A stretch of DNA of 41,269 bases from Gemmatimonadota bacterium (GCA_028874995.1 JAPPGM010000169.1:6566-47834); one strand, 5' to 3'. Shown: positions 15,834 to 24,874, numbered from the stretch's first letter. The notes: a model not told the origin generated them from the sequence alone. Numbers and translations are program-made.

Positions 15834-16925
15834 TCAACTCCCCGGCCGCGCCCGGAATCTCAAAAGCCGGGTTTCATCCACGGTTTCTTCGCCAAGGAAG
15901 AAGAGCGTCTCCCCATCCGCCCCGACCAGGCGACCCGGAAGCGCAGTGTAGACGTTCCGGAGATTCAGGTCGTGATCATACTCGGTAAGCAGGGACACGC
16001 CGCCTTCGCCGGAACTCCGATACTGTCTGTACAGGCTGCCCGCGGCATACGCAGCACCCACGGTCAAGGTCGCTTGTTGGATCCATTCGCGCGTTGCCTG
16101 ATCCGGGGCAACCGGCTCGTCGCGTGGCAGCAACTGCGACCACTGCGGCGGCTCCGACGCCTGTGTGCAGATGTGAGAGCCTGTTTCGGAGAACAGGTGA
16201 ACGGCTGGCGTCACATCGAGCCCCAGGGCCAGCGAACCGCCCGGCAGGGCGACCCCCCATGCACCATCGACGATCATCTGGGTGTCGAAGAGGAGCTGAT
16301 CCGCGGGAAGGAACGATTCAGTGTGGGAACCGTCGAGAGAATAGATTCGGGCCATGTGGTTGCTGCCGCCCGGTGAGCCGACCAGGCCTCCAATGAGAAA
16401 GGTCGATTCATCGATGGCCACCAAGGCCCGAGGGTCCAGGTGCTCACGAAGCGGGAAAGTGTTCAGGACTTCCCCCGTCGAGTCGAAGAGCGTGGCAAGC
16501 ACTCTGCCGCCGTCGAGCGCCACGATCCGGTCGTCGGACAGGACCACGGCGTCGAAGAGAGCCGTGAACTCTCCAGGGCCCTCGCCCTCGCCACCCAGGA
16601 CCCGAATGATGCGCCCCTCCCCGTCCGCAAGCTTCAGGTCAAAGCTGCGACTGTCCGTCAAGAGCAGGTGACCCGAAGGCGAAACACTCAATGACCGGAC
16701 GGACAGGACGGGACTGGGGCCGGCGGTTGGGAACACCAGAGGTTCACGTGGCGCGAAGGCGTCCGCGAAGTCCCTGGTGTCCACGTCCTCCGAATGGGCG
16801 TCGCACTGACGACCGGAGACGGTTCCATGCTCCTGGTCCCAGCTGATCACCGGAAGGAGGGGAATCAGCAGTGACAGGCACAGGGCCAGGGAGGGCCGGG
16901 GAGACCCGGGATCGATCATGGTCAT
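15834..16925 (-). CDS. 6-bladed beta-propeller protein, exported
   Basis: The 363-residue protein has a hydrophobic signal (residues about 11-28) and no lipobox cysteine. Blade signatures include S-V-S-P-S-G-H-L-L-L-T-D and L-G-G-E-G-E-G-P-G-E-F near residue 115. Two ATGs (16925, 16919) could start it; AGAGAA precedes the first. It is convergent with the VapBC copy and 47 bp downstream of another propeller gene on the same strand, so the two are probably co-transcribed. Function unknown. Confidence 0.82.
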   Translation of the reverse strand: MTMIDPGSPRPSLALCLSLLIPLLPVISWDQEHGTVSGRQCDAHSEDVDTRDFADAFAPREPLVFPTAGPSPVLSVRSLSVSPSGHLLLTDSRSFDLKLADGEGRIIRVLGGEGEGPGEFTALFDAVVLSDDRIVALDGGRVLATLFDSTGEVLNTFPLREHLDPRALVAIDESTFLIGGLVGSPGGSNHMARIYSLDGSHTESFLPADQLLFDTQMIVDGAWGVALPGGSLALGLDVTPAVHLFSETGSHICTQASEPPQWSQLLPRDEPVAPDQATREWIQQATLTVGAAYAAGSLYRQYRSSGEGGVSLLTEYDHDLNLRNVYTALPGRLVGADGETLFFLGEETVDETRLLRFRARPGS

Positions 16926-16972
16926 GTTCTCTGGGCGGAGAGGTCGCGAAATGGCGCTCCGTCAACGATAAC

Positions 16973-18142
16973 CTATCCCTCCACCACCCCCCGCACCTCC
17001 ACCCGCTGCACCCCCAGATCATCACGCGTCCGCACCAGCGCCCAATCGTCCCCCACATCCAGCAGATGCACCCGCGGGGGCAGCACCAGCGTACGCACCC
17101 ACCTCCCCTCCCCGTCGAACCCGAACCACTCGTTCCGCTCCCCCGGACGGATGTAGTCGTGCACCCACAGGACTCCGTCATCCCCCACCAGAAGCCTGTC
17201 GTACGCCGGGAACTTCTCGGGCACGATCTCGCTTTCCCATTCCCAGGTGCTCTCGAAGCGCGCGCGCCAGTCGGGGTCGTCGTCGTCGCGGTAGCGTTCC
17301 TCGAGCGCGTCCCGGTACCGGTCGACATCTCCTTGGGTCACGGCCAGATCCGCGCCCTCCCAGCGGATCCGGCGGAGTGTCTCTCCCGTCCAGCCGACCA
17401 GCTCGACCTCGTAGTCTTCGCTGGTTCCGAGCCACACGCCCTCGTCGGTTGCGGCAAACACCACTTCGTGTGCCCAGATGCTTCCGGGCATGGAGCTGCC
17501 TGGACCGAGAAGCCTTTGTTCCGAGGACGGGATGTTCTCGCGCAGGGTGACGGTGGCCGTGCTTCCCAGTTCCGCGGAGCCCAGCGACAGGAGTTCACGA
17601 TAGAGCTCCCCGGGCTCGACGCTCTCCTCGCCCATCCCGACGCTGGACCCCAGGAAGCCCAGCCCCCCGCCGGGCGCACACGCGAAGTCGCGCAGCGGCA
17701 AGCCGTTGTACAGGAAGCGGTACTCGTTCACGAGATTCCCCTCCCCGTCGAACACGTAGACCCGCGTGGTCCAGATGTCGTACACGACGATCGACTCCTC
17801 GCTCGCGCACCCCTCCGCGATCCGGACGTATTCGAACTCGCCCGGACCCTCGCCCTCACGCCCGCGGCTCCACAGGTGCTCCCCCCGGGCGCTGAACCGC
17901 TGGACCCTGAAGTGCTGCCGGTCCGAAACGACCACGCTGCCGTCGGCGAGCCGGGCACCGGCGTTGATGCCGGCCAGGAGGTACTCGTTCGGCCCCTCGA
18001 GCATCCCGATGGAGAGGATGGGTTCGGCCGACAGGTGCAATTCGGTGGCCGGTCTCGGCTGGGGCGACTGGCCGCGGGCTGAAGGGTGCGCGGCGGCCAG
18101 CGCCAGCGCGGACAGGGTGGCGGCTTGAATCCAGCGGGTCAT
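16973..18142 (-). CDS. 6-bladed beta-propeller protein, exported
   Basis: The 389-residue protein starts M-T-R-W-I-Q with a signal peptide ending in S-A-R-G-Q. It has G-R-E-G-E-G-P-G-E-F and repeating blade strands of the type G-S-V-V-V-S-D and S-I-V-V-Y-D. A stretch rich in Asp and Arg (near residue 300: R-Y-R-D-D-D-D-P-D-W) may bind a cation. I chose the ATG at 18142 since the signal peptide starts there; an upstream ATG at 18187 is less likely. It is divergent from the gene at 18296. Confidence 0.84.
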   Translation of the reverse strand: MTRWIQAATLSALALAAAHPSARGQSPQPRPATELHLSAEPILSIGMLEGPNEYLLAGINAGARLADGSVVVSDRQHFRVQRFSARGEHLWSRGREGEGPGEFEYVRIAEGCASEESIVVYDIWTTRVYVFDGEGNLVNEYRFLYNGLPLRDFACAPGGGLGFLGSSVGMGEESVEPGELYRELLSLGSAELGSTATVTLRENIPSSEQRLLGPGSSMPGSIWAHEVVFAATDEGVWLGTSEDYEVELVGWTGETLRRIRWEGADLAVTQGDVDRYRDALEERYRDDDDPDWRARFESTWEWESEIVPEKFPAYDRLLVGDDGVLWVHDYIRPGERNEWFGFDGEGRWVRTLVLPPRVHLLDVGDDWALVRTRDDLGVQRVEVRGVVEG

Positions 18143-18295
18143 GGAATGGTCTCCCGGGGGGTGGCGGCAACTCTGGAGTGTGGACAATCATCCATATGGA
18201 TAGGGTTGCTTGGCGTACGGAGGAGGGCACGAGGCCCCGCGTCCGTGGGCGACGACAGATTGAAGCCGGCGAACAGGATCGCCGACCGGAAAGGT

Positions 18296-19318
18296 ATGAG
18301 TCCCATGAGGATTCCGAGAGCATTGGTGGGGGCGGCCGTGCTGTTTGCAGCGACGACATCACAAGCCGCCAGCCAGGTCATTCCCGGCCCCAACGGCCCG
18401 GTCGAGTTCATCGGGTTGCAGAAGTGGGACGCCCAGAGGCTGTTCGACGCCATCCGGGAGCTCGATCCCGACCGCCCCTTCCACGCCTGCGCCGCGGTCA
18501 TGAAGATGGATCTCGGGTTCGCCGATGCGGCCGCGTTCAGTTACATGACGGGTTTTTCGGCGGACAGTGAGCGCTACACGGTCGTGGTCGGCGTGGAGGA
18601 CAGCAGCGGGGTCAGGTACCGCCGGGCCGGAAGTGAGACGCTCGTGCTCCCGGAGACCTGGGAGAACCTGAAGACGCTTGTCAGCGAGGACATGGCCACG
18701 GTGGATGCGGCCGCGCAAACGCTCCACGCTTCCGATGACCAGGCGCGTGAATTCGCCGGTTTCATGGGTGCCGATCCCGAGACCCTTGCCAGGGTGCGGC
18801 ACCTGGTCCGCGGCGCGAACGGAGAGGAAGATCGCCGGCTCGCCCATGAGGTGCTCGCCAGGGATTCGGCACGGTGGGCCCGTGCGGCCGCCACCCTCGT
18901 CCTCGGCAACTTCATCGACGACGACAGGTCATGGCATGCTCTGGCGGGTTCGCTGATCGATTCGCAGACGCGAGTCCGCACGGTGGCCAGCGGCATCCTC
19001 ACGGGCCTGATCCTGCAAAAGCCGGATCCCGTCGACTGGTCCGGGGCCCGCGGCGCTCTGTCGGCCCTTTTCGGCGGGACGAATCCGTTCGCCTTCAGGG
19101 ATATGCTGGGTGTCCTGTCACTGACGGGCATCGACCCGGAGTTCGGGCAACAGCTGCTCCGCGAGAACCCCGACCTGCTTCTCGCGCACGCGGGAGCCGA
19201 GCATGAGCGTACCCGGGGGACGGCGCTGACCTTTCTGAAAGTCGTGAGCGGGGAGGACTTCGGGACGGATGTCGAGGCATGGACGGCGTGGGTGAAGGGT
19301 GGGGTGGGAGGACGTTGA
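18296..19318 (+). CDS. exported hypothetical protein, likely helical repeat (HEAT-type)
   Basis: The 340-residue protein starts M-S-P-M-R-I-P-R with a signal peptide ending in S-Q-A-A-S-Q near residue 24; the second ATG (18305) is an equal candidate since AAAGG lies at a better distance. The C-terminal half consists of alternating helices (A-R-W-A-R-A-A-A-T-L-V-L-G-N-F-I-D-D, then I-D-S-Q-T-R-V-R-T-V-A-S-G-I-L) that look like HEAT-type repeats. No catalytic motif is visible. Its stop overlaps the probable TTG start of the hydrolase downstream, so the two are likely one operon. Confidence 0.65.
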   Translation: MSPMRIPRALVGAAVLFAATTSQAASQVIPGPNGPVEFIGLQKWDAQRLFDAIRELDPDRPFHACAAVMKMDLGFADAAAFSYMTGFSADSERYTVVVGVEDSSGVRYRRAGSETLVLPETWENLKTLVSEDMATVDAAAQTLHASDDQAREFAGFMGADPETLARVRHLVRGANGEEDRRLAHEVLARDSARWARAAATLVLGNFIDDDRSWHALAGSLIDSQTRVRTVASGILTGLILQKPDPVDWSGARGALSALFGGTNPFAFRDMLGVLSLTGIDPEFGQQLLRENPDLLLAHAGAEHERTRGTALTFLKVVSGEDFGTDVEAWTAWVKGGVGGR

Positions 19319-20463
19319 GACAGGTCGCCAAAACGTGCGTTGTCCTCCGGATCACCCCTGTTTGCCTCCTCTTCGCCCCGACGCCCGCCACACCACAAGA
19401 AGGCCCGGACCACTTCAGAACGCTGCTGGATTCGGTCGTGCCCGCCTTGTTGGCCGAGCACGAGGTCCCGGGCCTGATCGTCGCCTACCTTCACGATGGG
19501 GTTCCCGCTTTGACCAAAGGGTACGGTGTCGCCGATCCTTCGTCTGAGCGAGTGATGGAGGCATCCACGCCAATGAACGTGGCCTCCCTTTCGAAGCCGG
19601 TGACGGCATGGGGAGTGCTCCGGCTCGCCGCGGAGGGTCACCTGGATCTCGCGCAGCCCGTCAATGAACGACTCACCCGGTGGCGCCTGTCCGACAGCGG
19701 TGACCGCTCTCGCGAGGTAACGGCGGGCCACCTGCTGGGTCACACCGCCGGCCTCAATGTGCCTTCCGCTCCGATGGTGCCGCTTGATCAGGCGAACATG
19801 ACGCTGCTGGCGGCGCTTTCAGGCGAGGTCGATGGGACGGCGGTCGCAATCGTGCAGGAGCCGGGCGCCTCCTGGCAGTACTCCGGAGGGGGATACATGG
19901 TGTTGGAGTTGCTGGTGGAGGAAGTGTCGGGTCAGCGGTTCGACGACTTCATGCGGGCAACCGTCTTCGAGCCGAATCTCATGACGGGCTCGACCTTCTC
20001 ACCGACCGGTGACGAGATACGGACGATCGCCGCCGGGACGGATTCGGAGGGCAACCCGGTAGCGCCATACAGGGTCATCGGTGCGGCGGCCGGAGGGCTG
20101 GTCACCAACGCGGCCGACATGGGCCGCCTCCTTGCGAGCTATTTCGAGCGAGCTGACGACGGCGCGACCGGACCCAGTGAGATGGCCGTGCACCTCCTCA
20201 ACGCTCCTACCGCTGAGGTCACAATTGAAGGTGTCGAGAACGCCTTCTACGGATACGGGCACGGCGTCTCGGGCCAGGATCCCGACCGGACCCTCTACCA
20301 CAGCGGCGGCAACCCGGGCGTGGTCGCATACATGATCGTGGCGCCATATCGCGGGATCGCCCTGTTCCTCGCCGCGAACAGCGATCGGGGCGCGGGGGTC
20401 CTGATTTCGCTCCTGGAGCTATGGGCGGACTTCCACCGAATTGGGCTGCCTCCGCTTTACTGA
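19315..20463 (+). CDS. serine hydrolase, beta-lactamase/PBP4-like (class C) family
   Basis: The protein has a hydrophobic N-terminus (C-V-V-L-R-I-T-P-V-C-L-L-F-A) and the three penicillin-binding motifs: S-L-S-K (S-x-x-K) near residue 82, Y-S-G-G-G-Y (Y-x-N position, here Gly instead of Asn), and H-S-G-G-N-P-G in place of the K-T-G motif near residue 345. This pattern is typical of the beta-lactamase-related exported esterases or peptidases rather than true beta-lactamases. I prefer the TTG at 19315, which overlaps the preceding stop and has GGGAGG upstream; an ATG at 19279 would add 12 residues. Substrate unknown. Confidence 0.85.
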   Translation: MRQVAKTCVVLRITPVCLLFAPTPATPQEGPDHFRTLLDSVVPALLAEHEVPGLIVAYLHDGVPALTKGYGVADPSSERVMEASTPMNVASLSKPVTAWGVLRLAAEGHLDLAQPVNERLTRWRLSDSGDRSREVTAGHLLGHTAGLNVPSAPMVPLDQANMTLLAALSGEVDGTAVAIVQEPGASWQYSGGGYMVLELLVEEVSGQRFDDFMRATVFEPNLMTGSTFSPTGDEIRTIAAGTDSEGNPVAPYRVIGAAAGGLVTNAADMGRLLASYFERADDGATGPSEMAVHLLNAPTAEVTIEGVENAFYGYGHGVSGQDPDRTLYHSGGNPGVVAYMIVAPYRGIALFLAANSDRGAGVLISLLELWADFHRIGLPPLY

Positions 20464-20550
20464 CGCTACCGGCCACCCATCCGCCAGCTCGTCCACGACC
20501 ACGCACTTTGCGTCTCACCCAGGCGAAGCGGCTTCGGTCTGGCGTTGGCA

Positions 20551-21963
20551 TCACCCACCCGGGAAGTAGTAGACCCGCTCATCGAAATCAACCGTCCACG
20601 ACCCCAGCGGCCACAGGTACTGGTGCGAGATCAGCGCATCCAGCATGAACCCGCTCCGCCAGAAGAAATCTTCCTCGACGAAGACGTTCCCCATCGCCTG
20701 CGTGGCGCCCTTCACCAACCCGTTCAAACCGTGCGACTCGATGGACACCCAGAAGTAGTCGGTGCCCTCGATCGCGTTGGTCTCGAGCCCCAGGAGCTCG
20801 ACCGTTTCGTCGACCACGATCATGGGCATGCTCATCGCGAGCCCCGAATCCATGAAGTAGTTGATCCCCTCGTGGCCGTTCAGACTGCCCTTCGCGACCA
20901 TGAGGTGCGTGCCCGCCATGAAAAAGGGCGCTACGACCGGTGGGGAGTCCCCGAAGGTGGCCATCACCTCGGCGAGGGCCTCGGGCGTGCGTTCCCGCAG
21001 CGTGATGCGGCGGTTGTCGTAGTCCATGGTGCTCAGGAACTGCTTGAGGATCTGCGTGGTGAAAACCCCGTCGCTGGTCTGGCCGAGCGCCTTCCAGGTG
21101 GCGCCGATCACCGGGACGTTGGTGAGGGTGACGTCGCCCATCCTCACCGTCCCGGCGACGCCGAGGGGCTCCTCGACCGTCTGGCCGCCCGTGTAGGCGT
21201 ACCGTGCCTGGCGGTTCGCGAGGGTGTTGAGTCCCAGGCTCGCGTAGATGTCCTTGTCGAGGTAGAGGCGGTCGCCGCCCGTGTCGAGGATGAGCGAGAC
21301 GGTCTGGCCGTTGACGTCGATGTCGACCATGGGGAGGGCGCCGGGCTGGGTGATGTCGTTGGTCATCTCCAGGTGGGCGACGCGATCGTCGGTGGCCCAT
21401 TCGATCCCGTATGGCTCGCCCTCGAACGCCTGCATGAACGCGAGGAGACTTGACTCGTCCTCTCCCTCCGCCGGCGTCGGCAGCTCTCGCGCCTGCGCGA
21501 ACCGGTTGGTCTGGTACCAGGTGAGGAACAGGCCCTGCCTCGCCCTCTCGTGATCCTCCGAGCCCGCGTCGGTTAGATCCATCAGCCGTCCGTACAGCGT
21601 TTCGGCGTGCCCGTAGTTGCCGAGCAGATACGCCATCCTGGCGGCGAGCTGCAGGTCGGCCGCGTTCGACGAAGAGGGGTCGCCGAGCGGTGCGATGACC
21701 TCGTCGGCCTCCCAGACGTTGCCGAGCCTGTAGAGGATGTCGGCGTAGGCGCGGCGGGTGGCGTCGTCGCCGGGGTTGGACTGGAAGTCTTCCGCCCGGG
21801 CGGGGAGGGCCGTTTCGACATCGGAGCGGAGCCGGAAGTCTTCGGCTTCAATGGCAGTCTCCATGTGGGATTCGCCATCCGTCTCGCCCTCGCATCCCCA
21901 TACGGCGAGGCTCGCCGGGAATACAGCGAGTGTGGCTGCCGCCTTCCGCATCGTGCGTGACAT
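20551..21963 (-). CDS. TPR plus retropepsin-like aspartic protease lipoprotein
   Basis: The 470-residue protein starts at ATG 21963 with AGGAGC upstream and has a lipoprotein signal (S-L-A-V-W-G-C). Residues about 45-170 are helical pairs like TPR repeats (D-I-L-Y-R-L-G-N-V-W-E-A-D, A-Y-L-L-G-N-Y-G-H-A-E-T-L-Y). A retropepsin-like domain follows with V-S-L-I-L-D-T-G-G-D at D227. A second motif, N-Y-F-M-D-S-G-L-A, lies at D372-S-G, so the protein has two D-[ST]-G motifs and may form a two-lobed site within one chain. It is transcribed from the shared dyad promoter P2 and is convergent with the hydrolase gene. Confidence 0.82.
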   Translation of the reverse strand: MSRTMRKAAATLAVFPASLAVWGCEGETDGESHMETAIEAEDFRLRSDVETALPARAEDFQSNPGDDATRRAYADILYRLGNVWEADEVIAPLGDPSSSNAADLQLAARMAYLLGNYGHAETLYGRLMDLTDAGSEDHERARQGLFLTWYQTNRFAQARELPTPAEGEDESSLLAFMQAFEGEPYGIEWATDDRVAHLEMTNDITQPGALPMVDIDVNGQTVSLILDTGGDRLYLDKDIYASLGLNTLANRQARYAYTGGQTVEEPLGVAGTVRMGDVTLTNVPVIGATWKALGQTSDGVFTTQILKQFLSTMDYDNRRITLRERTPEALAEVMATFGDSPPVVAPFFMAGTHLMVAKGSLNGHEGINYFMDSGLAMSMPMIVVDETVELLGLETNAIEGTDYFWVSIESHGLNGLVKGATQAMGNVFVEEDFFWRSGFMLDALISHQYLWPLGSWTVDFDERVYYFPGG

Positions 21964-22011
21964 GATCTTGCTCCTGATTGATGGGCATCTGCAGACATGA
22001 ATTCGCCACAA

Positions 22012-22040
22012 TATGTAAACTAACCATTACAAAATGACAA
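22012..22040 (-). promoter_or_regulatory. shared dyad promoter, site P2
   Basis: On the minus strand TTGTCA (22040-22035) is spaced 17 bp from TACATA (22017-22012), with the spacer ending in GTT. Both hexamers are identical to those of P1. The left dyad arm is weaker (GTCATTC). It precedes the TPR-aspartic protease gene, giving a leader of about 40 bases. Confidence 0.65.
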
Positions 22041-22082
22041 CTCCGAATGACATTTTTCGGCGCGTCCCGGCGGTTTTCCCTT

Positions 22083-23171
22083 TCAGGACTCCACGATCGT
22101 CCGCAGTTCCACCGTCTGCACACCAAGTTCGTCGAGGCGGAGGACCGCCACGGTGTTCCCGTCCACGGCCAGCACCCACAGCCTCTCCGAGGCGGACACC
22201 CGCCCGACGAGTTCGCCTTCCTGAGAGTACACGCTCCAGGCGCTGCCCCCATCGGGGACCAGGCCACCGTAGTGCGGCACCCACAGCGCATCGCCAACCG
22301 CGCGGCTCCGCACGTAGAAGGGGTAGAACCGGGGGAGGTCGTCACGGTCGATTCCGTCCAGGTCGGGAAGGGAATCACGGCCCGCGCGGGTGAGCCTGAT
22401 CGGCTCGATCGGCACGTCCGGCGGAAGTTCGTGGACCAGTTTGCCCGCCATGTCGAACGCCGGGATCGCCGGATCCTTGGTGTCGACGATGTGGTATTCC
22501 TCGCCCACTACGACGACAAAGGTCTGGCGGCGGTAGGGATAGATCCGCTTGGTCTCCGGCGAGGAGTAGTACTCGTAGCCCAGGTACGTCCCGAGGGTGC
22601 CGATGAAGTGGCCCTCCGCGTCGTACCTCGCCAGCCCGCGCTCGTCCCGTTGAATCATCGGCCTGTCCGGCCAACCGAACACCGACGCCGAAACGAGCAT
22701 GGAGCCATCGGGGAAGAACCCCTCGACCTCCGCCGTGTTGTAGTCTCCCCAGGGCCGGATGCGCACCGTGCGCTCCACCTCACCCACGCGGTTTCGAATG
22801 GTCACCCGCATGAGCCAGGAGTCGAAGGTGTAGAGCCTGTCGCCGACGGCCTGCAGCAGGTCGAGGTTCCCGTAGTCGCCCGGGCCTTCACCCTTCCGGC
22901 CGACCGCGCGGATCAGCTGCCCGGTCGTCCGGTCGTAGAACCGCAGCGAGTGCGTGCTTTCCTCGGCGATGATGAGCGCGTCGTCCGTGAACACGGCCCC
23001 GATCACCCTGTGGAGAGGCTCGTTCGGATCGTCGCCGATCGTGAAGAGAGGGGTGTCGTCGATCCGGGCGGTCAGTTGCCGGGGCGATCCTGGGCTGGCG
23101 GCGCCCAACTCGTCGGCGCGGCAGACCGCCAGCAGGACCACGAGCGTGGCGGTGGCAATGGGTCGGAACAT
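22083..23171 (-). CDS. 6-bladed beta-propeller protein, exported
   Basis: The 362-residue protein starts M-F-R-P-I-A-T with GGAGGGAAGA directly upstream. Its signal peptide has a Cys near residue 17 (L-L-A-V-C-R-A), not a clear lipobox. Blades include G-R-K-G-E-G-P-G-D-Y near residue 95 and the C-terminal L-G-V-Q-T-V-E-L-R-T-I-V-E-S, like the other members here. Promoter P3 lies about 130 bp upstream, making the leader unusually long. It is upstream of the aspartic-protease gene on the same strand. Confidence 0.84.
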   Translation of the reverse strand: MFRPIATATLVVLLAVCRADELGAASPGSPRQLTARIDDTPLFTIGDDPNEPLHRVIGAVFTDDALIIAEESTHSLRFYDRTTGQLIRAVGRKGEGPGDYGNLDLLQAVGDRLYTFDSWLMRVTIRNRVGEVERTVRIRPWGDYNTAEVEGFFPDGSMLVSASVFGWPDRPMIQRDERGLARYDAEGHFIGTLGTYLGYEYYSSPETKRIYPYRRQTFVVVVGEEYHIVDTKDPAIPAFDMAGKLVHELPPDVPIEPIRLTRAGRDSLPDLDGIDRDDLPRFYPFYVRSRAVGDALWVPHYGGLVPDGGSAWSVYSQEGELVGRVSASERLWVLAVDGNTVAVLRLDELGVQTVELRTIVES

Positions 23172-23306
23172 TCTTCCCTCCGGGCCAGGTGACGCGAGAT
23201 CAACGTTGCGTTCCGGTTCTCCGGCCCGCAAGCGTGTCCCGCGCCCATAACCGGGTAAACCCGCTACGACCGCCGGACCAGTCGCCTCCGGTTCCGGTGA
23301 CCAGCA

Positions 23307-23335
23307 ACCGTAAACCCGACTTTCCAGTTCGACAA
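23307..23335 (-). promoter_or_regulatory. shared dyad promoter, site P3
   Basis: On the minus strand TTGTCG (23335-23330) is spaced 17 bp from TACGGT (23312-23307), with the spacer ending in GGGTT. The dyad is TGTCAAC-TCTG-GTTGTCG, with one or two mismatches. It precedes the propeller gene at 22083-23171. Confidence 0.55.
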
Positions 23336-23392
23336 CCAGAGTTGACATCCCCGACTGACTACTCATTGCGAGGACGCGACTCAACCGCTTGA

Positions 23393-24358
23393 TTGACGGT
23401 CGAGCGGACACCCCTGCCGAATCGGGCCCACCGCCACGAGCGCCAAACGCAAAGGGAGCGACCCCTGCGACACAGTGCATCCTTCGCGTCCATCGCGGCG
23501 ACGCTGCTCAGCGCATGCGCCTCCGGAGGGCCCGCCCCGGTCGAACCATCTCGCGCGGCACCCGATCCCCACGCCAATCCGTTCGAGTACGAAGTCCCGT
23601 CGCCCCCCGCGGCCACGTACCGGTTGACCGACACCATGACCAGCGTCATGACCACGCCCAGCGGGGAAATGAACCTGTCCGTGGGATCCTCGGCCACGGT
23701 GGAACTGACCTTCGCGGCGGACCCCGCCGGCGTGCTCGTTTCCGGGAACGTGTCGGACTACTCCGCACGGCTGTCGAGTTCCATGATGCCCACCACGGAA
23801 ATCGGCAGCGACGACCTGTCGGGCAATCTCGAGTTCGTGATTGGGCCCATGGGTGATACGGAGGTGAAATCGATGCCCCGGGTCACCGGACCGCCGATGC
23901 TCTTCCGGTTCAACCCGTATGACCTGTTTCCGCGCTTTCCCGGCCATCGCCTGGAACCCGGAGATACCTGGGTCGATACCGTGACTGCGTCGGCGGACCA
24001 GATATCACTGGGCGCACTCCCGGCCACGGCGGAAAACACCACGGTCTATACCTACACGCGCGTTGGAGACACCGTCGTTGCCGGCCGGACCCTCCAGAAG
24101 ATTCAGGTGAGCGCGCTGGGAAGGTCGCAGCACTCCAGAGAGGTAGCCGGCGGGACGGTGTCGCAGGACATGACCAACACGTTGGAAGGCTTTGCCCTCT
24201 GGGACGCCGGCCGGGGACTCGTCGCGGTCCTGGAACTGGTCCGCACCGTAGACGGATCGACGTCGATGCAAGGCAGGTCGATGCCGATAGCCATGGCTGG
24301 ACCGCTAAGCCTGAGGCTGGTAGCGGCTGCCGCCCCCTCCCGCCCGCCAGACGAATGA
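23393..24358 (+). CDS. uncharacterised lipoprotein, paralogue of 36259-37065
   Basis: The protein has a lipobox (T-L-L-S-A-C-A-S-G-G near residue 42 of the longest form). The mature part starts F-E-Y-E-V-P-S-P-P-A-A-T-Y and alternates beta strands with conserved phrases shared with the protein at 36259: S-P-P-x-A-T-Y, P-G-D-T-W-x-D-T-V-T, V-Y-T-Y-T, and L-W-D-x-G-R-G-L-x-A-V. I do not recognise a named function. The start is unclear: TTG at 23393 gives a long N-terminus, whereas a CTG at 23465 has AAGGGAG upstream and begins the signal peptide sensibly. The truncated thioredoxin follows after 16 bp. Confidence 0.65.
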   Translation: MTVERTPLPNRAHRHERQTQRERPLRHSASFASIAATLLSACASGGPAPVEPSRAAPDPHANPFEYEVPSPPAATYRLTDTMTSVMTTPSGEMNLSVGSSATVELTFAADPAGVLVSGNVSDYSARLSSSMMPTTEIGSDDLSGNLEFVIGPMGDTEVKSMPRVTGPPMLFRFNPYDLFPRFPGHRLEPGDTWVDTVTASADQISLGALPATAENTTVYTYTRVGDTVVAGRTLQKIQVSALGRSQHSREVAGGTVSQDMTNTLEGFALWDAGRGLVAVLELVRTVDGSTSMQGRSMPIAMAGPLSLRLVAAAAPSRPPDE

Positions 24359-24400
24359 CCCCACGGAGGTTCCCATGAAGCCCTCCCCGATCAGCACGGC

Positions 24401-24793
24401 GTGGAATGGTCGCTGGGCGACCTGGCGGGGAAGGTCGTCGTCCTGAAGTTCTGGGCCACCTGGTGCGGCCCCTGCATCGCCGAGTTCCCGCACTTCGTGC
24501 AGCTGCTGGAGAAGTACGAAGACGACGACGAGGTCGTCTTCCTCACCGTCGCCACCGCGGGCTCACCACGGGAGGGCGTGGCCGAGCTTCTCTCGGAAAA
24601 CGGCTACACCTTTCCGGTCCTGCTCGATGACGAGGGGAAAGCGGTCGACTTCGAGATTCTCGGCTATCCGACGACCTTCTTCCTGGACCCGGACGGCCTG
24701 ATCCAGTTCAGGCGCGAGGGATTCGACCCGGACGGGTACGAGCGCCAGACGGCGATCCGGATCGACGCGTTGCGGGTGGGTGGGGGGCCATAG
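24401..24793 (+). CDS. TlpA/thioredoxin-like protein lacking its N-terminus
   Basis: The 130-residue frame has V-V-V-L-K-F-W-A-T-W-C-G-P-C (the W-C-G-P-C active site) and Y-P-T-T-F-F-L-D-P-D-G with the cis-Pro, typical of TlpA/ResA-like periplasmic thiol-disulfide proteins. Family members normally have a signal peptide and an N-terminal strand before this point. Here GGAGG and ATG (24375) start a different frame (M-K-P-S-P-I-S), and P-D-Q-H-G-V-E-W appears only in the thioredoxin frame, which has a stop upstream. The 5' part has therefore probably been deleted with a frame change at 24384-24390. The GTG at 24401 is only a formal start. Confidence 0.6.
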   Translation: MEWSLGDLAGKVVVLKFWATWCGPCIAEFPHFVQLLEKYEDDDEVVFLTVATAGSPREGVAELLSENGYTFPVLLDDEGKAVDFEILGYPTTFFLDPDGLIQFRREGFDPDGYERQTAIRIDALRVGGGP

Positions 24794-24874
24794 CCGGCCG
24801 TCGGCAGCCATCCCTCTGCGGCAGTTCCAGCGAGCCCCCGCCCGCACACTTGCCCTTCCCATCCGGCGCCGTTA

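Noticed and set aside
20464-20550. Possible terminator between convergent genes
   Set aside because: Only a 5-bp palindrome with a one-base centre (GAAGC-G-GCTTC); too weak to call.
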